DNA of 64,000 bases from Cryptomeria japonica (GCF_030272615.1 NC_081408.1:67869546-67933545), one strand, 5' to 3'. Shown: positions 22,473 to 34,957, numbered from the stretch's first letter. A program made the numbers and translations. Notes: generated by a model not told the origin, from the letters alone.

Positions 22473-23114
22473 TTATTTTCTCTTGAGATCTGCATTCTGA
22501 TACATTGAGTGTGGCCTCCAGTTCATTGATTGAGCATACTGGTTTGTGGGGCGGTTTCTAATAGCTTCTTCATATGTCTTCTTCCCTATGTCTTTACTGA
22601 TAGTGAATGTTTTCTTCACTTCACCTTCACTTGAAGAACTAAAATGTATCTCCTTACTAGATGTGTCTTTGTTGCTTGAACTTTGTCCTTCTTCAAATCC
22701 TAAACCACCAACATCTTTTGAATTTTTTTGTTTGCTCAACATGTTGTCCAAGGCTTCAATGTTGCCCTCATACTTGCTTCTCATCTTCAGCTCTTCCTTG
22801 CTCTTTTCAAGCTCCTTTATGAGCTTTACAATTTCTTCTTCAAAATCTCAATGCTCCTTCTCCTTCTTCATTAAATCGGAGGATGTTATCTCACATATCC
22901 TCTTAGCCTCTTCTAGTTGGAATTTCAAATCAGAAATCATCTTCTTTGACTCACTTAGAGATTCCTCCAACTGACCTTGTTCTTTTGTAGCAGCATTTGT
23001 GACCTTCTTGAGTTCTTTTCTTGTTTTACTTAACTCTTCAAGTGCACTTATGAGTTCACCTTCTAGGTCCGCCTCACCTTCAATGTCCTCATCTTCTTCT
23101 TCTTCATTTGTCAT
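22473..23114 (-). pseudogene. Coiled-coil segment of the copia gag polyprotein
   Basis: One frame with a single internal stop (near 22845). It begins Met-Thr-Asn then a Glu/Asp-rich run, followed by a long heptad-like Leu/Glu/Lys region (LISALEELSKTRKELKKV, EESLSESKKMISDLKFQLEE), a second short coil (IVKLIKELEKSKEELK), and a Ser-rich linker (IHFSSSSEGE). Such a spacer between the first knuckle and the protease occurs in some plant copia lineages and probably serves gag assembly. Confidence 0.8.
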
Positions 23115-23494
23115 ACTCTTTCTCCCTCACAACAGTCATCCTCTGATGTACTCTCTTCATTTGTGGCATCATCCTCAATGGTGTATAGGCTTTTCTTCTT
23201 CTAGTAGATTCTTCTTTCTTGGTAGTAAACCTTATTTTCTTGGTTCCTTCCCAAAGTTTTATGGGTTCTTTGTAGCTCTTCTTCATTGATCTCACCATAG
23301 GGGCATTTTGAGGCAAAATGCCCTTGCCACAGTTAAAGCATTTTAGAGGTAGTTTACCCTTGTACTTACCGGATCGTGTCTTGAGCTTCCTCACAAAGTT
23401 TGCCACTTCTACATCTGAGTCCTCACTGGATTTTCCTTGAGTAGCTTCTTCTTTGCCTTTCTTGACGGAATTGAAGGTAGCCTCTCTCTTAGAG
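23104..23494 (-). pseudogene. Copia gag C-terminal part with first zinc knuckle
   Basis: Continues gag across the nested insertion. The frame shows EVANFVRKLKTRSGKYKGK and LPLKCFNCGKG. The His and last Cys of the CCHC knuckle lie in the neighbouring frame (GHFASKCP), so a one-base deletion sits inside the knuckle near 23325. Downstream the reading alternates between frames, with acidic stretches before the coiled-coil segment. Confidence 0.85.
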
Positions 23495-23499
23495 GTTCC
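23495..23499. other. Target-site duplication GTTCC, left copy
   Basis: Perfect match to 28817-28821. Both lie in gag coding sequence, and one copy restores the frame. Confidence 0.9.
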
Positions 23500-25479
23500 T
23501 GTTGGTATTATGGATGACTTTGTCATGTGTTGCATTGGTTTTTTCATTGATGTCAACACTTGTCTTTTTGGAGAACTACATTGTTGATTTGGCACTATGG
23601 TCTTTTGTTCACCTACAAGTTATTTTGTTCACCGGCAGGTTATATTGTTACCCGACAGTGATGATGACTTGTTATCATCTAGAGATCATTTGGTTATGTC
23701 GAAGACATTGATTGGAAGCTTGGTTTTGGTGTTTTGTTTATTGGTCTAATTGGGTTGACAGATTTGCCTTTACCGGCAGATATGTCTAGGTTATGGACCA
23801 ATACACGTTTCGTATTCCAGATCTGCATGACACATTATGGAGATTGTTTATTGATTGGTTAATGTATTGAGCCGACATGTTAAGACTCATTTGTAATTGA
23901 TTCTCATTGTAATATCTTTTGTAAGTCGACCTATACATTTGGTCTTAGGTTTTGTATAAATGTAAGATCATATTGAAGATCATATATGTTGGGACTCATA
24001 AATTTGAGTGAATTTGAGAGGCCCCTTTCAAAATTTTGCATTTGCATTTTCAGAAAGGCACCTAATCTCATTTAGATGGCCTAGTTTGAAGAAGGGTAAA
24101 ATGGAGCCAGTTAATTATCAAGAGGTAAGGTTGTGGAAGCTTGTCCTACACCTTTCGTTTGGCCTATGAAGTGTTCTACAACTTTCAGATTTCAGTTTGG
24201 ATCAATTTATCAAGTACCCATTTCAAGGGGTGAGCTGAAAGTTGTTCATAGGTGCAAATGCAGATTTTATCACATGACCTACTTTGAGTGCCTATAACTT
24301 TTGACCAGTAGGTAGTCATGTTGAAATTTAAAGTGAATTGAATTGTATGCATATAAGTGATTCCATATACCAAGTTTCAAGTCTCTATGAATTCATTTGC
24401 TCAGTTTGGCAAGCTCAATCCGTTTGCAGTTTGTATTGTTTGCACAAGTCCTTGTTTCAACAGCTAGTCAGAGCACCACTTTGCATATGTGTAAATGATG
24501 CCCAAGTGCATGTCATGTCAGAATATTTCTTCTAGGGTACTGCTGGTACAAAAGACAAGCTATGTTTCCAGTTTGAAGCCCCTGTCAATCCGTTTGATCA
24601 GTTTTCCAAGATGATTTCTTGAGCCACTTTATTTAGTTTTCTGCACTTTCATTGCTACATCTTTTTAAGTGGCTATTTTCATGAGCTCACCATTTGCACC
24701 CAGTCAGCCTTTTGGTTGAATTAAACATTCTGCAGTCTTCTTTGTGCTTCAAGGTATCTATGCCCTAGATTTGGGGATCTATGGAGACCATTTGATATTT
24801 TTAATGTGTGCACTTTGAGGTCCCTGCACATTGTTTTTATCAGGTTCATAGTGTTGACACAGCCATTTGGTCATCTTTGACCATTAATATTTCTTCACCC
24901 GAGATTCATCTTGAGAAATGGTTTGGCAAAGTGAATGCCCATATATCAGACAGTACGCCTATCAGTTTGTGAAGTCCAAAAAGGTGTTCTGACCAGTTTT
25001 AAAATTGCATCTTTGGGTTTCAATGCGAAAATGTGGCATAGTTGCCAGTGAGTTGCAAAACTCAACTTAGATCAGAAAATTGTGCTGATCAACTCTAGAG
25101 GCATGTTCAGATGCCTGAAAAATTTTCAAGGGTCAGTTGAATGAAAACAAAAAAAATTTAACTGGACCCACTTTTGGGGCCCGACCTGGCCTATGATTTT
25201 GTATTACCACTTTGGAGAAAATGTTGAAGTTTTGATTAAGTCATTCATGGTTAAGAAACAAAATATGTTAAAATGGGGAAGATATCAAAGACATCTAAAG
25301 GTTATGTGGATTGTAGTGATTTGACCCTATCTACTGGTAAAACGTGACTTCAAGGAGACACAAGAATGGTTTGCAGACAAAGATGTTTGAAAGTAAACAT
25401 AAGAGTTCAAGATGCTAATAGAACTCCTCCCTAAAAATGCCTTGGATCTTTATTGCCATTCAAAAAGGCACAAGTATCA

Positions 25480-26220
25480 AATCAAATGCTACTGGCAGGC
25501 ATAGTCCCAAATCCACCTGGTAGATGGCGTGGAATGGAGAAGTGCTTATAAGTTTCAGCAAATTGATTGCCAGATGGAATGGCTTTTTTGGAGGCTTAGA
25601 AGCTATTAACCAAATGCATTAGTAGGCATAAAGCCAGTTTGATTCCCCCCTCTGCCAACATTCCTCCCTCTGCGTGGCTATTGGGAGGCCACATTAAAAC
25701 ATTTAAGCCTGTGCAATAGGCATGCTTTGCCATTCATCCCTGCATGGTGGGTGAGCTGGAGAAGGCATTGAAAAGGCTTACTAAACCCAAGCAAATGCAC
25801 TGGTAGGTGTAATGCCAAGAATCCTCTTTGCGTGGTGTTGAGAAGGCATAAAAAGCTTCTAAGCAAAATGCAGTTTGCAGGTGTAGAACCAACATTCTCC
25901 TGTGGTGTATTGGCTAAGGAGGGCATTGAAAATTTTAAGCAAACTCATTTGCTAGGTGTAGAGCCTCCCTTCTCCCTTGTGTGGTTGTTGAAGACACTCA
26001 GAAAACTCTCCAGCAAATGCATTTGGCATGGTTTGAAGTATCCTCCCTGTGTGGTATTTGGGAGGCATTGAAGTTTCAATAAAATGCAATCGGCAAGCTC
26101 CAAGACAAAACCCCCCCCTCGTGTGTTTTCCTAGTCCTCCCTTCCATGGCATAGTCATCATCTCCTACGTTAGGTGTAGAGCAGGCATTAAAACCTTCAA
26201 AGCAATAACATTTGCTAGCA
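25480..26220. repeat. Degenerate ~75-bp tandem array
   Basis: About nine or ten units spaced 66-92 bp, each starting like GCAAATGCAYTKGYAGGTGTAGAGCC followed by a CCTCCCT/TGTGTGGT string and GAGGCATTGAAAA. Clear starts lie at 25791, 25863, 25939 and 26012. It is inside the nested insertion. Confidence 0.7.
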
Positions 26221-26448
26221 TCCACCCTTAGATGTGCGCAGGTAGTGGCAAAATGCATATATCCCACATTGGTGGTGGGAAGGAGAGTTTTTGTATTTAA
26301 ATACAAAAACAAACATATTTATAATGTCAAAGCTTAAAAGCTTTTGACAGGAGGCTAGCTAGCGACCAGGTGGACCCCACGCGTGTGCACGATTCCCGAG
26401 GCACCCAGGTTTTGCAATAGAAGGGTGAATTAAAGATTGAGCATGTTG

Positions 26449-27030
26449 AGGAAGATCTAACGACTGTCACTGATTTGCAATGCGAAGTTGCTCGAACATT
26501 ACCCTTTGTGAACCAGCGACCAGATGGTGGGCCCCGCAGTGAGCAAGTCCATCACAGATCAACGACCGTCGTTGATCTGCTATGTGAAGATGCTCAACCG
26601 ATACCCTTCGCGGATCAGTGACTGATGAGCTGGCGGGTCCAACTGGCGGGTCCGAGTGAGGTGGCGCTGAGGTGGCGGTCCAGTGGCAGACAGGTGGAAG
26701 CTGAAGTGGCAAATCCGGTGGCAGATGAGATGGCAGTCTAGGTGGATTTGCGAGTGAATCATGGGGTGCCACGTGGTAGGGCATAGGTTGAGGAAGATCT
26801 GACGGTTGTCGCTGATTCGCAATGCAAAGTTTCTCGAATGTTACCCTTCGCAAACCAGCGACCAGATGGTGGGCCTCGCAAGTGAGTAGGTCCATCGCAG
26901 ATCAACAACCATCATTGATCCATCATACGAACAGGTGGAAGCTGAAGTGGCAGATGAGGTGGCAGATGAGGTGGTAGTCCAGGTGGATTTGTGAGTGAAT
27001 CACAAGGTGCCACATGGCAGGGCGCAGGTG
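26449..27030. repeat. GC-richer duplicated block with GAGGTGGCAGAT units
   Basis: AGGAAGATCT at 26449 begins a segment repeated from 26791 (342-bp offset), including ACCAGCGACCAGATGGTGGG. A second segment, CTGAAGTGGCA..., at 26701 is repeated at 26941 (240-bp offset). The tandem duplications are therefore of unequal size, with short GGTGGCAGATGA repeats inside. Confidence 0.7.
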
Positions 27031-28816
27031 GAAAAATCGACAAAAATTAAAATTAAATGTATAGTCCTAGCTATAGTGAAAAATTCAAAAAAATTAAATG
27101 ATGGGTTTGCGTGAGAGATTAATTCGCCTGAGGGGTATTTTTACCCAAAATAACAAGTATTATATACCATTGGAAAGCTCTCAAAATGAGGAATTCGGTT
27201 TTGTAGTTAGTTTTAACAAACATCAGATATTTTGAGAGCAGTTTCCATGGGAAGGATGAAGGAATGTTTTCAGTTGGGGAAAGAGGACACTTGGCAGGTG
27301 GTGATGCATTCTGGTCTTTTCCCCCTCCTTCATATTCTCATTTCTTCTCATTTGTAAGGGTTCCATAATTTTTGTGAAAAGGATCCAGAATTCTTGGTTC
27401 CAGTGATGGCATTTTTTTAGTTTTTGCAAATGACAGTGTTTTTCTTCTGAGTTTTCAGTGTTGTCTTTGTTGTAGGTTTTGTTTCAATTTGCAAGTTTAC
27501 ACATATGTAAGGCATGTGTGAGTTTCCACAAAATTGTCTCCAAAATACTATTTGAATTTATACAATTTCATTTTATCAAGGGTGATTTGGATTTGTCTCT
27601 TTTAGTCTTCTCTGAGAGTGTAATGTTTGTCTTTTGGGTATTCTTCAAGGAATGATTTAAATCATAAAACCCAACATTAATGATTTTGAGTGTGTATATT
27701 GGATATATATAAGTATGATTTTGTGATAGAGCAGAGGATTGTATTAATGTAAGGCATTAATACATGAGAATTTAATGTGGAAAATAACTTGTAATTGAGA
27801 TCTCTCTTCCAGTTTTATGCATGACTCTGTGGCCAGGATTAGGCACTGGTCTTTAATAATGTTGAAGGATTGTCAGAACATCATTTTAAAATCAAATCAA
27901 AATATCTTTCTTTTTTGTTTTGTGGAAATGTTCCACTTATCTCATGTTCAAACCTGTTGAGTTGTCAATGTAGATTTGGCCTATCTACAGTACCCTCCTT
28001 GTTTTTTAACCTTTAATGAGATCCATTTGCTTTTACTGATGTTGTCATATATCTGTAATTGGTTGTATTTTATCCATCAAAGGGTGTCCCCCCCAAGGTC
28101 TAGCAGAACCTGAAGTGCAGGAGGATTATTAGGGTCCTAAGTTATGTTGTCCAAGTCTTGAAGTATCCCATTGTTTGAAACTGGCTATTTCATTGAATCA
28201 ATTGCAGGTGAACTTGGGTTAACCAATTTTGGTGAACAAGAGGATATGTACATGGATATAGAAATGGTATGAGTGAATATTGATGAGCAAATATTAGCAG
28301 ATCCTTGTGCAAATCAAGAAGACATCATTTGAAGGTTGAAGGGAAGGTTATGAAGATGTTCAGAGCTTAAACCGGTACTGAATCCAGCATTGCAGATGTT
28401 ATTTTGTGCAGTACATTATCATTGGATTTAACCATCCAATTATGTAGTCAGTGTGACTCCTATTTTGTGATTGAGCAGTGAGCTCTAGGCGGTTGGCCTT
28501 TCTGCGTGTGCAGACCCCATTTGTATACACATACTATCTCCAGTAGTATCATCTGATTGTGGGTAAGGTTTCCCACCATGGTTTTTCCCTCACCGGTTTT
28601 CCATGTCAAAATCTTTGTGTTATGTGTTGTGGATGTTGTTTCTCTTTTTGTTTTACACATTAAGTTAAACCAGTACTATTATATATGTTAATTTGTTTTA
28701 CCGACACTTAAGTTTGGTTTACCGGCATTAAGTTTAAATTGAATAACTTGCATTTGGATTACAATTTTATATAACTGATTCACCCCCCCTCTCAGTTGTC
28801 CTTTCGGTTCCTAACA

Positions 28817-28821
28817 GTTCC
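28817..28821. other. Target-site duplication GTTCC, right copy
   Basis: See 23495-23499; perfect match. Confidence 0.9.
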
Positions 28822-29391
28822 TTCTTTGATTGTCCTCATCTCATATGCAGTTAAGGAGCAAAATAACTCATCCATTGAGAAAGTTTTCAAATCCTTGGCT
28901 TCCTCTATAGTAGAGACTTTAGTATCATACTTAGATGTGAGTGATCTAAGTACCTTTTTGACAACGACTTCATCAGTTATTTCCTCTCCAAGTCCTCTGA
29001 TGATGTTCATAGTTTCATCTACTCCGTGAAGGTAGTCTGCAATTTTTTCTTCATCTTTCATCCGCAAGCCTTCAAGATGACCTCTTAGTGTTTGTAGCTT
29101 GGCCTCCTTGACCTTTACATCTCCTTCAAATAATCTCTTCAATTTATCCCAAGTATCCTTGGCGGATGAGTAGTGCATAACCTTAATAAATTCATTATCT
29201 GAAAGTCCACTTAGAATAGCATGATTGGCCTTAGCATTGTTCTCATACTGCTTCTTGGCATCAAGATCTGCCGATGGAGCCTCTGGGATAGTATACCCAT
29301 TCTTTAGAGACATCAAAACATCATAACCTAGGGAGGACAAATAGGTTTCCATTTTTCTACTCCAGCAGGCATAGTTGGATCCATCAAACAT
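28822..29391 (-). pseudogene. Copia gag N-terminal part
   Basis: Gag builds the virus-like particle. The frame is open from the first Met after the PBS (29391, MFDGSNYACWSRKMETYL) through KAKANHAILSGLSDNEFIKV, WDKLKRLFEGD, KVKEAKLQTLRGHLEGLRM and VLRSLTSKYDTKVSTIEEA, the usual order of a plant copia gag domain. It reads to the insertion point, and past it into the nested LTR with a spurious ending. The frame is also open upstream through the PBS into the LTR, so the true start could be slightly earlier. Confidence 0.9.
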
Positions 29392-29479
29392 GGGAGCTTT
29401 GGAGGAGGACTCATTTCTTGCCTTTGTGTTCCTAAACCAGAATTCCCAAGCTAGAAGAAACCTTTGATCAACCGGGAAC

Positions 29480-29494
29480 TTGTCTTTGATACCA
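29480..29494 (-). other. Primer-binding site of the copia element
   Basis: The minus strand reads TGGTATCAAAGACAAG two bases after the LTR end. It is one change from the TGGTATCAGAG core of initiator-Met tRNA sites. Confidence 0.8.
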
Positions 29495-29496
29495 AT

Positions 29497-31189
29497 TGTT
29501 GAGCACAATGTACCACTGAGAGGGGGGTGAATCAGTGGTTCCTAAGAATCTTAACCTTTTAAACCAAGCTTAGAGTATTGATTAACAACCTAATCACTAA
29601 AACGGGTATGTCGGTGAGCAAAGAGAAGTAATCAAATGCAAACACACAAAGGCATACAATCACATAACACTAGATGTATGAGGAAAACCCAATGTGGGAA
29701 AAACCTCGATGAGAAATGTTGTTGGAGTCTACTGCTCCGATCCAGCCTAAAAAAAAAATGGATTACAATGATTTAGGGCACCAACCCAAGGAGCACCAAC
29801 CCCTGCACCCAGCACCAACTCAGTGTAATGCAATGAAATATAACTTAATACAAGTATAGCACCTTGTTGCAAATGAGTTTTGCAACACCAGATCAACTTA
29901 TGTCTATCGATTACCAACCTCCTATGTTTCACTTATTCATCCACCACCGGTTATCAGATTGCTCTTTCTGACCACTTATCGGTTACTCTTTGCCTTTCTT
30001 CTCTTCTTCTGATCTTCACCCCGCTCAATAACACTCCTGGATGCCTTCCTAACTATTGAATCCCTACTAGTACACTTGACTGTTAGGACTATAAGAGTTC
30101 ACTGGTTGCTCTGTTACTGCCAGTTCGAACCCCTTACTGGTTCAACCTGCTAATACTCAGACACTTTGATTTTCAGAAAAAGATCTCTCAAACTTATTTC
30201 TCTCTTCTTGCTCAGACACTTTCTCTCCTCACAACTGGCATCCAACATCAATCACTTCAATCTCGAGTTCACATATTTATGCTTGAGGGTTCCCACCAAA
30301 ACCAATATTCAAATGGTGGTGTGCTAGGATTTTTCCTCCACCAACTCAATCCTCATCAAATCTGATCGGATCACTTTTCCAAGGTTCACACCCTGCAAAA
30401 ACTGCAATATTTTATTCCTCCAAAAGCACATTTCCTGTCTTTAGTAGACTGCACCTAGTTTGTCGCCCATAGTCTTCCTAATCTGTCAGCCATGCTCTTT
30501 GTCAGACATATTAAATGCTTCAACTATTTCCTTTGCCAAATAAACACAAAGATCGGATTGCCCTGCAAGATTAGATCAAACATCTTGCCTCTCTGTCTTC
30601 CTCGAGCCACAACATCCTGCCAGCGTCCTGTGATATACGGGTTCTCCATAAATGTCGACCTACTTACCAACTACCACGATGATGGACACTTTATTCACCT
30701 CTACATGCTTGCCACCTATCATCCTTGTCGGCATCCACCTCTGCTTAGACTGCAATGTTGGTTTGGCATCATTCACCGACCAAGATACACTACTGGTTCA
30801 ACTCACCTTACCAGTATAACCTAGTCGGTTCTCCTTCAGGCCTACTAACTTCTTCTCTGTCAGTGAAACTACTCAGCCTGCCATCAAACACAATCAAACA
30901 CACCGGTCCATCAACCAAGACTATTTACTAGTGATGTTGCACTTCTCTTTGTATAACAATGATCACATTCGTGTTATCCTTTGCTCGCTTACCAGTGCAC
31001 CTGTTTACCGGTAGATTCTATATTTCATGAGTACTTGTAACATACCTTACTTGTCTACTTGCATCCTGCTTCCTACATACCGATTGACATCAATAACAAC
31101 CCTATTTGTCTACTTGCATACATTGACCATCATTACTCACTGGTGATCATTCCATACCAGTTGATATTAATGACAACCTAATGCCAACG
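29497..31189 (-). repeat. 5' LTR of the copia element
   Basis: 1,693 bp, direct repeat of 15645-17369. The plus strand runs TGTTGAGCAC...ATGCCAACG; the terminal A has become G, and the ATATA duplication starts at the next base. Confidence 0.9.
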
Positions 31190-31194
31190 ATATA
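31190..31194. other. Target-site duplication ATATA, right copy
   Basis: Matches 15640-15644. Confidence 0.75.
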
Positions 31195-34100
31195 TCCACA
31201 TAGATGTGTATACATATGATTTTCCTTAGTCACACACACACACATGCACATAAACCCTAAACTAGTTACAACACCAAATGGTGTGGTGTTGTATCCATAT
31301 GTATAGGATTTCACCCAAGTATAGGCCAATGGTACTAGTTTGTTTATTTATAATTTGAGACACTTTCATATTCAAGTGCTACAGCTGTGAAAGATTGCTA
31401 ATGGTCCTAAGAGGGGTTATTGCCTTTGGGTGAATACATTGTGATCATTGAAGCCCAATACAATGAACAATGATAGTAGTGTTCTTGTTAGATGTTTTCA
31501 ATAAAAAAGACACAGAGAGGCAATCATAGGTTCCTAGCAGCCTCAATAACAATGACTCTCAATTTAAAGGTTCAAGGTATGACTGGTTGAAGAGGGCCAT
31601 CACAAGATGATTGAAACACTGGAACATTTCTATTTCAGTCCACAAAAGAATTTGCAGCCCAAGACTGTTATAACAGTCATATTATCAAATGGCAAGTGTC
31701 AGGAATGAATAGAGCTTTGATGATACAAACCCTATACATTCAATGATGAACAAGATAGAGGGCATTCTAGGCTCATAAAGGGAATGGGCCTGAACAATGA
31801 AGAGAGAAACAAAAAATTATTCTTAGAGGTAGTTATGACAGTCACTGTCACAGTAGCAACAGTTTGAGTCGAAAGAGCAATCCTTGAAGAAGTCCAAAAG
31901 AACTATTAGACAGTCTTGAGGGTGGTAAAGGTCCAAGTTTGAAAAGGAATCCTAAAACAATACTAAATCTCTTAAGCCTTTGTGGATAGCACAAGAAGAG
32001 ATAATTGTTTGTATGACTAGCCCTTCTAGAGATGGTCTTATTTGTAAATACAAATATGAAGATTTGATGATTATATGAATAAGCTTGGTAAATAGCAAGT
32101 TAGGTCTAGTCTTGAGACAATGCTTCATTTCATCTTTCCTTTCAAAATATTTTTTATGACTAAGCCCTAGAACTATAGATGAGACCATGTTTCACAGAGA
32201 ACACAATCAAAAAAGGTTGCGGACAGATATAGATGAGAATATTGCATCTTTTCCAAAAAATAGCATACAAGTAATGGCCAACTCTACCTTCAAACACAAT
32301 CACACTCGAAAAATAGAGATTGTAGAGAACAGTTAGGGTCATGACTACATGGTGGTCATATCACAAAGATGGCATAGTTGATCCTCATAGCACATAATCA
32401 TCAAAGGGTAGGTTCAAACCTTGTTTGTAGTCAACAATGGCATGTTCACTATCAAAATAGAGAGCATACAATCATTCAAAAGGCAATGTGTTGAATGTAT
32501 TATGAAATAGAATAAGGGTATTAGTAGTTTACACTTCTTTTTAGGATAGTAAATTATGATCAATCTTGACAACAACTTCATATGCTCTCTGAAACAATAT
32601 AGTGACCTTTGTGAATAAGGAGCATATATAGTCCACAAAGCACAATAGAAGCTTATTAGAAGGATCAACATAAAGGTTAAGAAAGGGGTTCATTCCAAAA
32701 ATTACAGTCCATACAAGGATATTGAAGCAACCAATAGAAAAATAAGATAGTCATGTTTAAGATGCCAACAATACAAAAACTTTGTATACTACAAAGCTTA
32801 AAGTATTAAGCACCATACACATTCACACAACAGTCCATTCCATTAGTGGAGAGATAATGACAAACCCTAGGGTTTGTATCAGGGAATAGAGAATTTAAGG
32901 TCTCAGCTCATAGATAACAACAATCTTAGAGAATCACATAGGGTTCTTATAGCATCAGATCATTGTGGAAAGGCCAAGGTATAACAAAGAAAATTAGTCA
33001 TAAGTCACCATGTGTAGCCGGATTCACAACAGTGAAAAGATCCCAAAGTTACTATCAAACAAATTCATATCCTAGACCATCATCTCCAAAGCAAATCAAT
33101 AAAAAAAAAGGATAGTGACCTTATGAATTAATGAAAGCATAGTCAACAAGTAGGGCAAAAAAATCAGAGTTACAATGAAGCTTAGGCACAAAGGGGTAGA
33201 ATAACAGTGATTAAAGAAAAGAGGTTTCCAAACATGTGGCATAATAGTGGACAGCAACAAATTCATCATAGATTTGACAGAGATATGAGAGCAAGGGTTC
33301 GAGACAACAATAAGAATGAACTCACAAAGCTTCATATATACAAAGCCACATTCACAGTGAATATGGGCAGAGTAAGTCATTGATAGAAGAAGACATAGCA
33401 ATGACCAGACCTATTTCGTGAAGAAACCCCAAAGTCATGCATGGTAATAGTGGTTTACAAGAGTAAAGGATAGTTCGCCATATCAGAGGAGCATTCCAAA
33501 ACACAAAGAAGGTCAGTTTTCACAGTAAAAACTGTGGTTAAAGTTAAGAGTAGTATCAGTGAATAGGTTGTCAACAACACTTAGCATATGATTTAAAGAG
33601 ATAAACAACACGTTGCATACATACAAAGACTGTTAAAGAGTTATCACAGTTGAGACACATGTGATGAAAAGTATCTGTAGAGATTTAAAGAACAAACTTC
33701 ATACATTTCATGGGTAGGTTCTTTATCATGCACTTCTGTGAGAGTTCATTCATGAATATTAGTATATTGTTAGAATTAAGTTGCTTGAAGCTTGCTTGAG
33801 GGGATGAAGTTTTCATTTTCTATTTTAAACTATCTTGTACATTTTTGGGGGTTTGAGTAAAGATTCAATTTTAACATGGAAAGAAATGAAAGCCTAAGTG
33901 ATCATCATTATATGATCAATATCTTCACCATACAAAGCTTTTAGAAAATATCAAATCAATGAAATGAGAAGTTCTAAAGACCAAATATAGAAAAAGCTTT
34001 AGAGCAGCCCTTGAACAAGTAAAAGGCATAACAGTAAAGGCAAGCTCCCTATGAAAGTCTCAGATAAAGGTAGCCATTAAAGATGTAGCAGGGCTTCAAA

Positions 34101-34957
34101 GGCAAGTGATAGTCCTATACAAACAAAGATAGAGAATAATAGTGCACCTTCAATATCTTGAGAGTTTTGTTGGGATGTCATAAAGTTGTTTCAAGATGGA
34201 AGTGTACACCACCCTTAAACATCAAGAAGGGAATAAAAGATATTTTTGATAGTGATCAAAATTGATATCTTGCACAAAAAACAAATTCTCATCCAAAGCA
34301 AGCATAGTGATCTCAAAGAGGATCCCATCTATAATATAAACATATAAATATTATTGCAGTCACTCAAAAGACATTGATGGTCATAGTCAAGAGCAGCAAT
34401 AAGGTTTTTATGACTATCACAGAGAGCATCCTCATTACTCATAGAGCAAGATGAAGACAATGTATAAGGGTTGAGATAAAAAGAAAAGAAAAAGCATTGG
34501 TATGTGTCAAAAGTCACACAGCAATGAAAATAGTGTGGATTTGAAAGCAATCCCAAAACATTACTACTCCAAGCTAACATATGAATAGTTATCAAGCATC
34601 TTGCTTACTGATAGCGGATATATACAGAGTGCAGGGCAATAAAGAAAGTACAGCCATGATCTTTTGAGAAGATGTCATTAAAGTTGTCAAAGGGACAAAG
34701 TGTAATAGCTACTTCCACACAAGAAGAAGACACCATGATAACCATAAATCAATGGAAGAGTGTAAAATCAATGACAAAAATTTATTATGCATAGAGTATT
34801 ACTCATATCTTTTCAATGTTGAGACTGTCTAAAGAAGATTTAGGAAAGAGATGGACAATTCATATATTAAGAATCACCAAAACATAATCAAAATAGTCTC
34901 ATAGCAGCTCAGTCACAATGGATGCATGAAAGTACAGTCACAAATTATGTTCCTAGC
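31195..34957. other. Non-coding purine-skewed tract, left part
   Basis: No supported gene. From about 31440 the plus strand is clearly richer in A than T, and words such as CAGTCAC, AGAGCA, GTCAAA and AATAGTG recur without a fixed period. It continues in the same style after the solo LTR (38663 onward), so it was one stretch of about 7.5 kb. It may be the internal region of a long non-coding element, or decayed spacer. Confidence 0.4.

Larger units (their letters stand above)
23500..28816 (+). mobile_element. 5.3-kb TG...CA insertion in copia gag, probably a giant solo LTR
   Basis: The insertion runs TGTTGGTATT...GGTTCCTAACA with perfect GTTCC duplications. I find no second copy of either end inside it, no gag or pol and no PBS, so a solo LTR is the simplest reading, although 5.3 kb is very long for a copia LTR. 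Plus-strand sense is supported by its 3' end, which carries GATTCACCCCCCCTCTCAG just before the terminus, as the surrounding element's LTRs do in sense, and by a GGTTTCCC...GGTTTTTCCC block near 28565-28590. It contains two internal repeat regions (25480-26220 and 26449-27030). Frames within these repeats are artefacts. Confidence 0.75.
15645..31189 (-). mobile_element. Ty1/copia LTR retrotransposon with two nested LTR insertions
   Basis: LTRs at 15645-17369 and 29497-31189 differ by about 7% in the first 225 bp, by eye, and are flanked by ATATA. The minus-strand order gag, zinc knuckles, protease, integrase, RT (YVDD), RNase H is the copia order, with integrase before RT. A PBS-like TGGTATCAAAG follows the 5' LTR and a PPT (CCAAAGGGGGAGAT) precedes the 3' LTR. 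Two insertions interrupt it: 23500-28816 in gag and 18311-19527 in RNase H. Removing each with one TSD copy returns the flanking reading to the same frame. Without them the element would be about 9 kb. Frameshifts and stops throughout show it is dead. Confidence 0.95.

Noticed and set aside
22546-23289. Plus-strand Ser/Leu-rich frames
   Set aside because: Shadows of the minus-strand coiled-coil and gag coding sequence.
26467-26895. 142-residue Pro/His-rich minus-strand frame
   Set aside because: It lies inside the duplicated GC-richer block of a solo-LTR-like insertion and reads repeat units. No family features.
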